The position numbers and the translations under genes are program-made. 64,000 nt of DNA from NCBI RefSeq assembly GCF_014633365.1, contig NC_068351.1:2686001-2750000 (forward strand). The letters are read 5' to 3'. This DNA comes from Diospyros lotus. Its lineage: Eukaryota > Streptophyta > Magnoliopsida > Ericales > Ebenaceae. The notes beneath the pieces were generated by a model. It saw nothing but the letters and a program-made list of their open reading frames with translations, was not told where the DNA came from and did not search any database. Positions 12,562 to 23,483 of this stretch are shown in pieces (position 1 is the stretch's first letter; every line of letters begins with the position of its first letter).

Positions 12562-14029
12562 AGAAAGAATGTATTGGGCTGTTGCTTTTTGGGTGTTTAA
12601 GTTCTATATTCGAGCCCTGATTAGTAGATTATTCAGCAGGTAAGGAGCGATTCTAAAAAATAAAAAATACTTGCCGCCTTCACATTCGTGATTGTACTAG
12701 AGTCGATACCTACTTGTTAAATTTCTTAATTTAGCTCTACTGCTGAAATCGTGAGCCGAAGAACGAAAGCACTCGTGATAGTGCGTTAACCAAAAAAAAA
12801 ATAAATAAATTAAACTAGTATTTAAATTCAAATAAAATTAAGAATAACTATTTACTATTTAATTCTTAAATAAACTTAATAATTTCAATTCAAACATTCA
12901 CAAAACAAATACAAACCAATTCAATTTATTAACATTTAAATTTCACAATATTTAAATATCACAAATTCAATATTCAACTTACTATCTTCAATACAAATTT
13001 ATAATTAAATATCATATTAAATATTAATATTCAAAATATAAACAAAAATAATTACAAAATATATGTATGCATGTACTTTCCACTACCACTAATGTTGCCG
13101 GCGATAATTGCTGGACAAAGATTCTCACGATCAGAGATTATCATTAGAAACATCAAGTGAATAGAGTTAGCATACAAAAAAATGGAATAAATTTAACGGT
13201 TGAACTTTAGTAGATTTGATTTTTAAGTTTCAACCAAACTTAAAAATGCACTGTTGGCCGCCACTGACCATTGTGGTTGGTGGTATCCGACAATTAGAGG
13301 CAACCACCCGACATTCAAGGGTTCATCGACCAATATACCCAAAAATCAACAAGATCTAATGATCAAATCTTCATAGATCAAAACTTAAAGCTCCAGCCAA
13401 CCCCAAATAGCAAGAAAAATGGACTATAAGTCTCCACCTGCAATCGTGGCTGGTGATTTGTGGCGATCAGAGACAATCACCTGATACCCCTAAATGTGCT
13501 TATTTATATATATAATTCAAATGCTAAATAACAATAAATTAATCTTATTTTTAAATAAGATACATTTATTACATATATTATTTTTAACTTTCAAATAATT
13601 CTACTAGTTAAGTAAATAATTTAAATCATAATATATTTATCATTAACTAATAAAATTATTTCAATTTTGAAAATAAAATACAATAAATACATATAATCTA
13701 ACAAAAAAATACATTTATCGATACTTAAACATTGCCCTAGTCATTCAACTTAAAATTTCTTTTCTAAAATAAAATTATATTATTGTTAATACGTCATTGT
13801 TTATTTGTCTCACTTGTTTCTGTCTTAGACAAAAGACAAGAATTTCAATATGAATACTAATAAATTTAAAAGATATTAAGATTGCATAAAATAATAAATG
13901 ATATAAATGCTATTTAGAATAAATTTTAATATTTTGTTTAAAATTTAGTATTAATAATAAAAAAAATTATTAATAATTATTTATTAACAGGTAATTAATT
14001 ACTCATTATTTGACGAATAACCATACATG
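12562..14029. other. Intergenic, AT-rich, no gene
   Basis: No coding region is supportable. The stretch 13330-13410 (ACCCAAAAATCAACAAGATC and onward) is echoed at 15171-15245 on the far side of the CACTA-like block, so the block sits inside, or created, a short direct duplication. 13240-13500 is richer in GC and repeats a CGTGGCTGGTGATTTGTGG-type phrase. Confidence 0.4.
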
Positions 14030-15168
14030 ACGCATTTTTTCGTCACCCAATATGATACACAATAGTGACAATTAATGTTTTGCTAACTTGTGCTTAACAT
14101 AAAAATTATCAATAACTATTGGTGACGAAACTCAACATCACCCAATGATACTCGCGATTGTGACTATTTGTAATATGTCACAAATAAGTATCCTTCCATA
14201 TCTGACATAAATAAATCGTCACTCAATGTCTTCAGATATATCAACCTAAAAAAATACTAACAATGGGTGACGAAACTCACTGTCACCTAATACTATTCAC
14301 CAATATGACGATATGTAATGTGTCACAAATAGGTATTTTTGAATACATGATGCAATAAATCATCACCAAATGTAAAACTAATTAGTGACATTTCTAAAAT
14401 CGTCACCATATGCATCAAATTAAAATATTACTAACAAGGGGTGACAAAACGTAATGTCACCTAATACTATTCACACATGTGACGATATGTAATGCGTCAC
14501 AAATTTGTATTCTTGCATACATGACGAAAAAAAAATCGTCACGAACGATAATACTCATTATTGACATTTCAAAAGTCGTTACCTTATGTATCAAACTACA
14601 ATATACTAACAATGGGTGTCGAAACTGAACGTCTAATATTATTCACAAATGTGACAATATGTAATACATCACAAATAGGTTATTTTTGTATACGTGACGC
14701 ATATCATATCGTCCCCAAATATAACACTCATTAGTGACATTTATAAAGTCATCATCTTATGCAACAAACTAAAATATTACTATTAATGGGTGACCAAAGT
14801 TAACGTCACCTAATACTATTTACAGTTGTGATGATATTTAATGCGTCATAGATGGTCATCCATTCATTTGTGACACAAATATATCATCACCCAATATAAT
14901 ATTAATATGATGACATTTTATTTTTCGTCACCTATATATACAAAGCGTCACGAAATCATTTTCCGCAATCGAGTATTGGCGCTAAAAGTTGGTGCCAACT
15001 TATGTATGACGTTTTTTTGTGACGAAATCTCAAAATCATCATAAAAAAATAACAGTTCATGAATTTTTGTGACGAAATGCTTATATCGTCACAAAAAGAG
15101 TATTTTTTGTGATGAAAATTTCTAGTGCCACTAAAAAATTGTCACTAATAGCAAAATCTATTGTAGTG
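14030..15168. mobile_element. CACTA-like transposon end with subterminal repeat array
   Basis: The right boundary ends AAAATCTATTGTAGTG at 15168, whose reverse complement starts CACTACAATAG, the standard CACTA terminus. Inside, short GTGACGAAA/TCGTCAC motifs in both orientations are typical of CACTA subterminal regions. A tandem array with marker GGTGACGAAACT occurs at 14121, 14266, 14440, 14615 and 14789, giving a period of about 145-175 bp. No matching left CACTA terminus was found and there is no transposase ORF, so the element is a truncated or non-autonomous remnant. Confidence 0.65.
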
Positions 15169-15289
15169 ATGCCCAAAAATCAGTAAGATCCAACAGCCGA
15201 ATTTCTCAAGATCTAAGCTTAAACTTTCGGCCAAATCCAAATATAGAGTATATACGTATATATCACTTTAAAAGACTTACCTCTTTTTA

Positions 15290-15780
15290 GATTAGGGCCA
15301 ATGGAGACGTGCGACGAATGGGAGAGGGAAAGAGAGAGAGAGCTGAAGTTGCTGTAATGGAGGAGACGAGGAAGCTACAATAGAGGAAAGAAACGAGATG
15401 TACGAGTGGGAGAGAGAGGAATGGGAGGAAGGGAGAGAGAAAAGTTGGTCAGAACCAGAGAAGTGAGAGAAAGGGAGAGGGTGAGAGAGAGAATAAGGAA
15501 TGACGAAGTCCCTTGGGCTCGATCGAATGCCTATTTTCAGCGCGGGAGACAACGAGCTTAACGACCAAAAGATGAAGAAAGAAAGTGAGTGTGAGAGAAA
15601 GAACAAGACAGAGAGAGAGGGGGATGTGATGAAGGGTCACACAAGAGATAGCGTGAGAGAGAAAACAAGACAAAGAGAGAGAGAGAGAGAGAGGGATGTG
15701 AGGAAGGGTCATGCAAGAGTGAGAGAGAAAGAGAGAAGAAAGTGAGCAAAAGGAATGGTGAATTGAGGGCATGTTAGTAA
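15290..15780. repeat. GA-rich low-complexity tract
   Basis: This is long purine-rich DNA dominated by GAGAGA and GAAAGA. Open frames on both strands (Ser/Leu-rich or Glu/Arg/Lys-rich) are artefacts of composition and are not annotated as genes. Confidence 0.8.
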
Positions 15781-16333
15781 TTGGCTCAATATGGACAAAT
15801 TTGTAATTTAACTGAGGGTGGCACGGAGGATGGCCAAATAATATTACTTATTAGATTTTTAATGAGAGTGCGATCTCTAAGAAACCCCACTGCCATTTTG
15901 CTCTCTTTCTTCTCTCCTCCCTTTCCCTTCGCAATTGTACCTTTCTCTTCTTCTCTAGAGTAGGCAACAAGCAGCAAGCACATTCGCCTATTATATCCCA
16001 TTTCTTCTCATCTTCTGACATTGTAGGGGCAGGGACGATCGACGGCTTCTCCTCTTCCTTCACTGGTCAATTGTTGTGACGTGATCAACACCTGTTGTCC
16101 ATTTTCTCCAACTTATCGATGCACGATGACCACATCGTTTGCCTTCTCCGATGAAGGCAACTGCCTACGACCACCTACAACTCCGAGCCCTTGCTATACA
16201 CTTACTCACCAAGTTGAGTCGGAGTGAAGTTCGATTGGATTGCAACCCTATTCTCATCCCACTAATATACATATATAAATATAAATATATAAAGAAGGTG
16301 AAAGGTATAGGCGACAAGATATATATATACATA
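15781..16333. repeat. Left arm of inverted BAHD segmental duplication, distal part
   Basis: Read in reverse complement, this stretch matches the + strand at about 59400-59900. Shared blocks include ACTAATATACATATATAAATA, GATTGCAACCCTA, the TTGTGACGTGA block and CCGATGAAGGCAACTGCCTA-like text. In the right arm this DNA runs directly into the BAHD upstream region. Here a 5-kb MULE-like element intervenes at 16343. Confidence 0.8.
15851..16063 (-). other. Coding-like fragment repeated in both duplication arms
   Basis: The minus strand has an open frame of about 70 codons rich in Lys/Glu that contains the phrase EEKPSIVPAPTMSEDEKK followed by ECACCLLP. The paralogous stretch on the plus strand near 59692-59860 keeps similar wording (EEKPLVIPAPAVSEDEKK) but has an early stop. 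I do not recognise a family. It may be the end of a gene captured in the duplicated segment, or simply open sequence; coding status is unproven. Confidence 0.3.
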
Positions 16334-16342
16334 TATAATAAA
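16334..16342. repeat. 9-bp target site duplication (left), TATAATAAA
   Basis: TATAATAAA occurs here and at 21384-21392, directly bounding the MULE-like element. The paralogous right arm near 59400-59420 has this site uninterrupted. Confidence 0.85.
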
Positions 16343-19300
16343 GGGAGGAATTCATATTTGATCTAATTCAAATGTATAAAATCATTTCTGTACTTTTTAT
16401 AGAAAAAAAACGTTTTTGACTATTCAAACAAACTAATTACACCTTATAGCCACTTTTATGCAAGATACCAAAAATACCCTTAATGAGATTTTAAAATAGA
16501 AAACCCACATTGTCCTTAGTTTCTTTTACCAAAATACCATTATCTCTTTCATATAACTTTTCTTCTCTCTCATCTTTCAACATTCACGTTACTCTCTTTC
16601 TCTCCATTATCAAACTATCAAAACTCAGTAATTCTTCATACATTCAATCTTTTTGCTTGTTGAGTCATTCAATCTTCTTCATCAATCGCAGCGACCTTAC
16701 TGAAATCCCATTCAACAAGTTTTTTTCTCTCCAATAAACAATTTCACTCAATCTCAAGATATCAATTTGATTTGTATTTGTTTTATTTTTTAAAATAATT
16801 TGTGTTCACATTGCTTATTAAGGCTGTGTAGAATTATTGTAATTGTGAACAAAACATATTTTGATAGATATCATTCTAAATCTGTACTAATTTGGGTGAT
16901 AAAAAAATTTTCGGAACTGCACATCGTTATCGGGTTTTGTGGGCCACAAAGCCCGATCGGGCTTTGTGACCCACAAAGTCCCCCATCGGGCCTTGTGGTT
17001 CACGAAGCCCGATCGGGCTTTGTCCTATCGGGCTTTGTGGCCCACAAAGTCCCCCATCTGGCTTTCTGGCCCACAAAGCCCAAAAATAAATTTTTTCAAT
17101 TTTTCTTGACTTTGTTTTTTAAAATTAATGTGTTCCATTAATACAAAAATGATGTCTTTTTACGTTTATTGGGTTAATTGAATGTATATATATCACAACA
17201 AACATTATTATCTTTCACTTTGTGTGAGAATGTCCATCCACTATGAACACAACCAATACATGATCAATTGTTCTAAATAATATTGGACAAAACAAATATA
17301 ATGCTACGATAATAAACTTACTCAAGAATAAAAGTGTAACTTCTTAACAATAATTTATATTTTGAGACTATTATTGGACAACTTAAAAAAATCCCATTGC
17401 AAAAAAAAAAAAAATCGGGCTTTATGGTCTACAAAGTCTCCCATCGGGCTTTGTGACCCACAAAGTCCCCCATCGGGCCTTGTGGTTCATGAAGCCCGAT
17501 CGGGCTTTGTCCCATCGGGTTTTGTGGCCCACAAAGTCCCCTATCGGGCTTTGTGGCCCACAAAGCCCGAAATTAATTTTTTTTAACTTTCTTGATTTTT
17601 TCTTCAAATTAATGTGTTCCATTAGCACTAAAATGATGTCTTTTTACGTTTATTGGATTAATTGAATGTATATATCCCAACAAACATCATTATCTTTCAT
17701 TTTGTGTGAGAATGTCCATCCATTATCAACACAACTAATACATGATCAATTGTTCTAACTAATATTGCACAAAACAAATATAATGCTATGATAATAAACT
17801 TACTCAAGAATAAAAGTGTAACTTCTTAACAATAATTTATATTTTGAAACTATTATTGGACAACTTAAAAAAATCTCATTGCAAAAAAAAAAAAAAAAAA
17901 AGGGGCTTTATGGCCTACAAAGTCTCCCATCGGGCTTTGCGACCCACAAAGTCCCCCATCGGGTCTTGTGGTTCACGAAGCCCGATCGGGCTTTGTCCCA
18001 TCGGGTTTTGTGGCCCACAAAGTCCCCCATTGGGCTTTATGGCCCACAAAACTCGAAATTAATTTTTTTTAATTTTCTTGATTTTTTCTTCAAATTAGTG
18101 TGTTCCATTAGCACTAAAATGATGTCTTTTTACGTTTATTGGGTTAATTGAATGTATATATTCCAACAAACATCATTATCTTTTACTTTGTGTGAGAATG
18201 TCCATTCATTATCAACACAACTAATACATGATCAATTGTTCTAACTAATATTGCACAAAACAAATATAATGCTATGATAATAAACTTACTCAAGAATAAA
18301 AGTGTAATTTCTTAACAATAATTTATTTTTTGAGACTACTAGTGGGCAACTTAAAAAAATCCCATTGCAAAAAAAAAGAAGCAAGCTTTACGGCGAACAA
18401 AGTTTCCCATCGGGCTTTGTGACCCACAAAGTCCCCCATCGGGCCTTGTGGTCCATGAAGCCCGATCGGGCTTTGTTCCATCGGACTTTGTGGCCCACAA
18501 AGCCCGAAATTAATTCTTTTTAATTTTCTTGATTTTTTTTTCAAATTAGTGTGTTCTATTAGCACTAAAATGATGTCTTTTTACGTTTATTGGGTTAATT
18601 GAATGTATATATCCCAATAAACATCATTATCTTTCACTTTGTGTGAGAATGTCCATTCATTATCAACACAACTAATACATGATCAATTGTTCTAACTAAT
18701 ATTGCACAAAACAAATATAATGCTATAATAATAAACTTACTCAAGAATAAAAGTGTAATTTCTTAACAATAATTTATTTTTTGAGACTACTAGTGGGCAA
18801 CTTAAAAAAATCCCATTGCAAAAAAAAAAAAAGTAAGCTTTACGGTAAACAAAGTTTCCCATCGAGCTTTGTGATCCATAAAGTCCCCCATCGGGCCTTG
18901 TGGTCCACGAAGCCCGATCGGGCTTTGTCCCATCGGGCTTTGTGGCCCACAAAGCCCGAAATTAATTCTTTTTAATTTTCTTGATTTTTTCTTCAAATTA
19001 GTGTGTTCCATTAGCACTAAAATGATGTCTTTTTACGTTTATTGGGTTAATTGAATGTATATATCCCAACAAACATCATTATCTTTCACTTTGTGTGAGA
19101 ATGTTCATTCATTATCAACACAACTAATACATGATCAATTGTTCTAACTAATATTGCACAAAACAAATATAATGCTATGATAATAAACTTACTCAAGAAT
19201 AAAAGTGTAATTTCTTAACAATAATTTATTTTTTGAGACTACTAGTGGGCAACTTAAAAAAATCCCATTGTAAAAAAAAATCAAGCTTTATGGCCAACAA

Positions 19301-21383
19301 AGTTTCCCATCGGGCTTTGTGACCCATAAAGTCCCCCATCGGGCCTTGTGGTCCACGAAGCCTGATCGGGCTTTGTCCCATCGGGCTTTGTGGCCCACAA
19401 AGCCCGAAATTAATTTTTTTTAATTTTCTTGATTTTTTGTTCAAATTAGTGTGTTCCATTAGCACTAAAATGATGTCTTTTTACGTTTATTGGGTTAATT
19501 GAATGTATATATCCCAACAAACATCATTATCTTTCACTTTGTGTGAAAATGTCCATCCATTATCAACACAACTAATACATGATCAATTGTTCTAACTAAT
19601 ATTGGACAAAACAAATATAATACTATAATAATAAACTTACTCAAGAATAAAAGTGTAATTTCTTAACAATAATTTATATTTTGATACTATTATTGGACAA
19701 CTTAAAAAAATCCCATTGTAAAAAAAAATAAATCTGGCTTTATGGCCTACAAAGTCTCTCATCGGGCTTTATGACCCACAAAATCCCCCATCGGGCCTTG
19801 TGGTTCACGAGGCCTGATCGGGCTTTGTCCCATCGGGCTTTGTGGCCCACAAAGCCCGAAATTAATTTTTTTTAATTTTCTTGATTTTTTGTTCAAATTA
19901 GTGTGTTCCATTAGCACTAAAACGATGTCTTTTATGTTTATTGATTAATTGAATATATATATTCCAACAAATATCATTATCTTTCACTTTGTCAATTCAT
20001 TATCAACACAACTAATACATGATCAATTGTTCTAACTAATATTGGACAAAACAAATATAATGCTATGATAATAAACTTACTCAAGAATAAAAGTGTAATT
20101 TCTTAACAATAAATTATTTTTTTAGACTACTAGTGGGCAACTTAAAAAAATCCCATTGCAAAAAAAATAATAAAAAAATCAAGCTTTGCGGCCAACAAAG
20201 TTTTCCATCGGGCTTTGTGACCCACAAAGTCCCCCATCGGGCCTTGTGGTCCACGAAGCCCGATCGGGCTTTGTCCCATCGGGCTTTGTGGCCCACAAAG
20301 CCCGAAATTAATTTTTTTTAATTTTTTTGATTTTTTTTTTTCAAATTAGTGCATTCCATTAGCACTAAAATAATGTCTTTTTATGTTTATTGAGTTAATT
20401 GAATGTATATATCACAACAAACATCATTATCTTTCACTTTGTGTGAGAATGTCCATCCACTATCAACACAACCAATACATGATCAATTGTTCTAGATAAT
20501 ATTGGACAAAGTAAAGATAATGCTTTGGTAATAAATTTACTCAAGAACAAAAGTGTAATTTCTTAATAATAATTTATTTTTTGAGACAATTATTGGGCAA
20601 CTTTGAAAATATCTCATTGCAAAAAAAAAAAAAAAAATCGGGCTTTGTGGCCCACAAAGTTTGTCATCGGGCTTTGTGGGCCACAAAGTTCGCCATCGGG
20701 TTTTGTGGTCCGCAAAACCCAAAAATAAAATTTTTTAATTTTTTTCGAGTTAGTGTGTTGGATAGCACTAAAAATTTAAAAAATAATAATTATTAAAAAA
20801 ATGTATTTACTAGTAAATTATTTTTTTAGGGGGAACCGAACATGTGTTCGAAACCCAACCAGTTATTAAAATATTAAAAAAATAATAATTAAAAAATAAT
20901 AGTAATTAGAAAATAATAATAATTTAATAGTTAAAAATATATTATTATAATTATGATTTGCAATTATTATTACAATTTAAAAATTAAATAATAATCATTG
21001 AATAACAATTTTTCAATTATATATTTAATAATACATATATATTTAAATTTATTTAATTAATTTTATTTATATGTAATAATACATATATATTTAATAATTA
21101 AAAAGGGGTGGAGGTTTATCGGGTTTGTTGTGGGGTTAAATAGAAATTTAACCCTTTTATTTTTTTTTGTATTGAGGATAGTTTGGGAATTCATTATCTT
21201 TGTCTTTATTCTTAATTTTTAATAAAAGTGGATTGTTGAAAAGTCAAAGATTATGGTTCAAAGCGGTAAAGTGGCTATTTTTTTGTAACTATTTGTTTGG
21301 AGGGGCTAAAAACGTTTTTTTTGTAAAAAATGAGATAAAAACAAATTTTGTATTTATGGGGGGTTATTTTTTACAATTTCCAC
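16343..21383. mobile_element. Non-autonomous MULE-like transposon carrying a satellite array
   Basis: The element is about 5 kb, flanked by a perfect 9-bp duplication as expected for Mutator-like elements. Its ends are long imperfect inverted repeats: the left starts GGGAGGAATTCATATTTG and the right, reversed, starts GTGGAAATTGTAAAAAAT. Both arms reach AAAAAAAACGTTTTT and CAAACAAA about 75-95 bases in and share GCCACTTT further on. No transposase-like ORF exists. Most of the interior is a tandem array of 450-486-bp units. The paralogous segment at 59357-59470 lacks the element, which confirms the insertion. Confidence 0.85.
16930..20730. repeat. Tandem satellite array, about 8.5 units of 448-486 bp
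   Basis: The marker ACGTTTATTGGGTTAATTG (or a close variant) recurs at 17162, 17646, 18132, 18583, 19035, 19483, 19934 and 20383. The spacings are 484, 486, 451, 452, 448, 451 and 449 bp, so the first units are a longer variant. Each unit has an AT-rich part and a GC-rich part. The GC-rich part holds several copies of a roughly 28-30-bp sub-repeat built on the near-palindromes CTTTGTGGCCCACAAAG and GCCCGATCGGGC. The repeated open frames on both strands (GPQSP, ALWPTKP) are by-products. Confidence 0.92.
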
Positions 21384-21392
21384 TATAATAAA

Positions 21393-21925
21393 TAAGGTGA
21401 GACACCTTAATTAAATAAGATGGGAGACTGAGGCTGTCATGCCCGAGACCACCGACAAAAGACTAAGATTATCACGCCTGAGGCCGTCGACACGAGACTG
21501 TGGCATGGCTGGGCGGTGCGTGGGCCGTATGGTGATATGACGCCCCTTCATTCCTTTCCTCCTCAAGGTCAGTTCTTCACTGCGATTGCACGCGAATAAA
21601 CATATCATACATTTCGCGTTGGACTTGCAGTACTTGCTGCCGTGTTGCTTGGATGGAATCTTCGAGTTGGCAAGTTGGCCCTGTGCCCAGTTATATATAC
21701 TCTTATTTATTTTTATAGCTCCAAATCAAACTTTCCAGCTAACTCCTCCTCAAAACTATACATCAACAACGCAGCTACTAACTCGTGCTAATTTTCTGCC
21801 AGCTGTCTGGCTGGCTGACTTATTTAAGTAATCACATCAAAACCAATTAGCACAGCCAAATCAAACTACAATCCAATAACGATTACCATCATTCCTTCGC
21901 AAATTCTTCTTCTCTAGTCTCTCTC
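21393..21925 (+). promoter_or_regulatory. Upstream region of BAHD pseudogene (type-1 promoter)
   Basis: This region matches the reverse complement of 57488-57975, upstream of the inverted BAHD pseudogene, over hundreds of bases (for example GGCCGTCGACACGAGACTGT and TTGCACGCGAATAAACAT). A TATATATA-like box lies near 21692 in CCCAGTTATATATACTC, about 230 bp before the ATG. The last 45 bp before the ATG (GATTACCATCATTCCTTC then AAATTCTTCTTCTCT) are also shared with the intact gene, but further upstream the two promoters differ. Confidence 0.6.
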
Positions 21926-22703
21926 ATGGAAGCACAGCCAAATCCGGTGAAGATTGGTGAGGTATGCAGAGTGGGTCCAATGGCGCCGGCCTCATCTGCG
22001 CCCAGCTCAGTACTTCCTCTCACCGTTTTCGATCTTCTCTGGTTGAGATTTCCTCCAATCCAACGCTTGTTCTTCTACGAATTACCCTCTCATCTCGGCA
22101 CGACCGCGGCTTTCTCCCTGACCGTTCTTCCAAGATTATTGAAACAATCGCTCTCTCTTACCCTCCAGATATGGCCTCTTCTCGCCGGAAATTTGGCATG
22201 GCCTCAGAATTCCCACAAACCTGTAATCCAATCCTCTTGACGGCGATGCTGTCTCGCTCACCGTAGCCGAGTCCAGAGCCGATTTCCGCCATCTCTCCGA
22301 CAAATCCAGCATCCGTGAAGCGACAGAGTACCATTCTCATCTACCAGAGCTTCCATCTTCTCACTCGAGAGTTCCAGTTCTGGCTTTACAAGTCACTCTG
22401 TTCCCGAACTCGGGGTTTTCCGTTGGTTACAGTGCGCACCACGCTGTGGTGGACGGGTAGACCCTAACCATGTTTATGAATGCATGGGCTTCGATTTGTT
22501 CGTCTTCTAATTCCATGACGGATCAGCCATTGTACGGCCGGGCCTTTCTCTCTGAGGATCAAGAAAGAGCTATGCTAAAAAGGGTGCTGGATCAAGGCGG
22601 ACCAAACAACAAGAGTCTCATGCCCATGCTGAAATCTCCGGGCGATGCCGCCTTTGTCACATCCCAACTCACACGTGCCAACATAGAGACCCTCAAGAAC
22701 TGG
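21926..22703 (+). pseudogene. BAHD acyltransferase exon 1 only, disabled
   Basis: The start MEAQPNPVKIGEVCRVGPM and the LTVFDLLWLRF motif identify BAHD exon 1. An extra T near 22235 creates a frameshift with an immediate TGA at 22238-22240. Downstream the catalytic HAVVD is still readable, but the next-but-one codon, Lys in paralogues, is TAG (22458-22460). Two in-frame one-codon insertions and one codon loss are also seen. The splice donor TGG|GTACGC at 22703/22704 and the start of the intron remain, but exon 2 is missing: the intron breaks off near 22806 and runs into unrelated sequence and gypsy fragments. Closest in sequence to the inverted copy at 55991-57487. Confidence 0.92.
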
Positions 22704-22880
22704 GTACGCTTGGATTAATTGAGCAATAAAATATTCATTCATTGTATTAAATGGCACGTCTATTCCAACATTATATGCTTATGTTTAAGTATCAGAGCCT
22801 CCTTGGTTTCTGTTTTGCTGAGCCGAGCCGAGCTCGGCTCGACTCATTTGCAGCCCAACCTTCAAGCACTTGTTTTCCTC

Positions 22881-23077
22881 GAGTGCGATTTTGTTCACCC
22901 CATGGGTGAACGTCACCCTCACAAAAATATCACCCTCACAATTTTTGTGAAGATAAAAAAGACAACGAAACGACATAAAATATTTTATGTCGTTTCGTTA
23001 TTTTTTTTACCCTCATACTTTTGTGAGGGTGATATTCACCCCTGTTAAAGAGGGTGGGGGTGAACAAAATTGCACTC
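22881..23077. mobile_element. MULE-type MITE, 197 bp, TSD GTTTTCCTC
   Basis: The terminal inverted repeats are GAGTGCGATTTTGTTCACCC on the left and, reversed, GAGTGCAATTTTGTTCACCC on the right. A perfect 9-bp duplication GTTTTCCTC flanks it (22872-22880 and 23078-23086). The centre holds a palindrome around CGACATAAAATATTTTATGTC. It is inserted in the antisense gypsy fragment; the uninterrupted target reads through at 43996 and 52580. Confidence 0.88.
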
Positions 23078-23109
23078 GTTTTCCTCACCCCCATGCTGCA
23101 TAGTGACAT

Positions 23110-23281
23110 GAGTGCGATTTTGTTCACCCCCTTCAACCATCACTCTCACTATTTTGTGTGAGGGTGAAATGTAATGAAACTATAATTAAAAATTATCTCA
23201 TGTCGTTTTGTTATTTTCCACTTTCATAAAATAGTGAAGGTGATGGTCACTCCGTTAAAGTGGGTGAACAAAATCGCTCTT
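23110..23281. mobile_element. Second MITE of the same family, about 172 bp
   Basis: It has the same left terminus GAGTGCGATTTTGTTCACCC and a right terminus with GGGTGAACAAAATCGCTC. The flanks TAGTGACAT (23101-23109) and TAGTGACAC (23282-23290) match at 8 of 9 positions. It lies only 32 bp from the first copy and in the same orientation. Confidence 0.78.
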
Positions 23282-23290
23282 TAGTGACAC

Positions 23291-23483
23291 CCCAAACTTT
23301 ATTTATGAAGCTATTGGAACTTTCGGTGTCAATTAACACCATCAGATGATGGCTTCGTATGTGGGCTTGCACCCGCATCGTTTACGGAGTCGATGCTCTT
23401 GTCTTCGCATCAAATGAAACTTCAAGTTCATCGGGAGTGTCATTTGCAACGATCTCTTCGTATGTAAATTTCATCGCAATTGT
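23291..23483 (-). mobile_element. Ty3/gypsy protease-region fragment (antisense)
   Basis: On the minus strand this is homologous to the protease start at 52600-52760, with text such as ACTTCAAGTTCATC and the TGTGGGCTTGCACCCGCATC block. It is degenerate and lacks an open frame. Confidence 0.7.

Noticed and set aside
12562..12790. A SINE suggested by TATTCGAGCCC (B-box-like)
   Set aside because: No convincing A box, tail or flanking duplication was found.
15292..15772. Ser/Leu-rich and Glu/Arg-rich open frames
   Set aside because: They come from GA-repeat DNA; the same tract is open on both strands and no domain is visible.
16930..20730. CRISPR-like regular spacing or repeat-protein genes (GPQSP / ALWPTKP frames) in the array
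   Set aside because: The units are 450-486 bp and near-identical throughout with no unique spacers. The open frames exist on both strands because of the palindromic GC-rich sub-repeat and stop at the AT-rich part.
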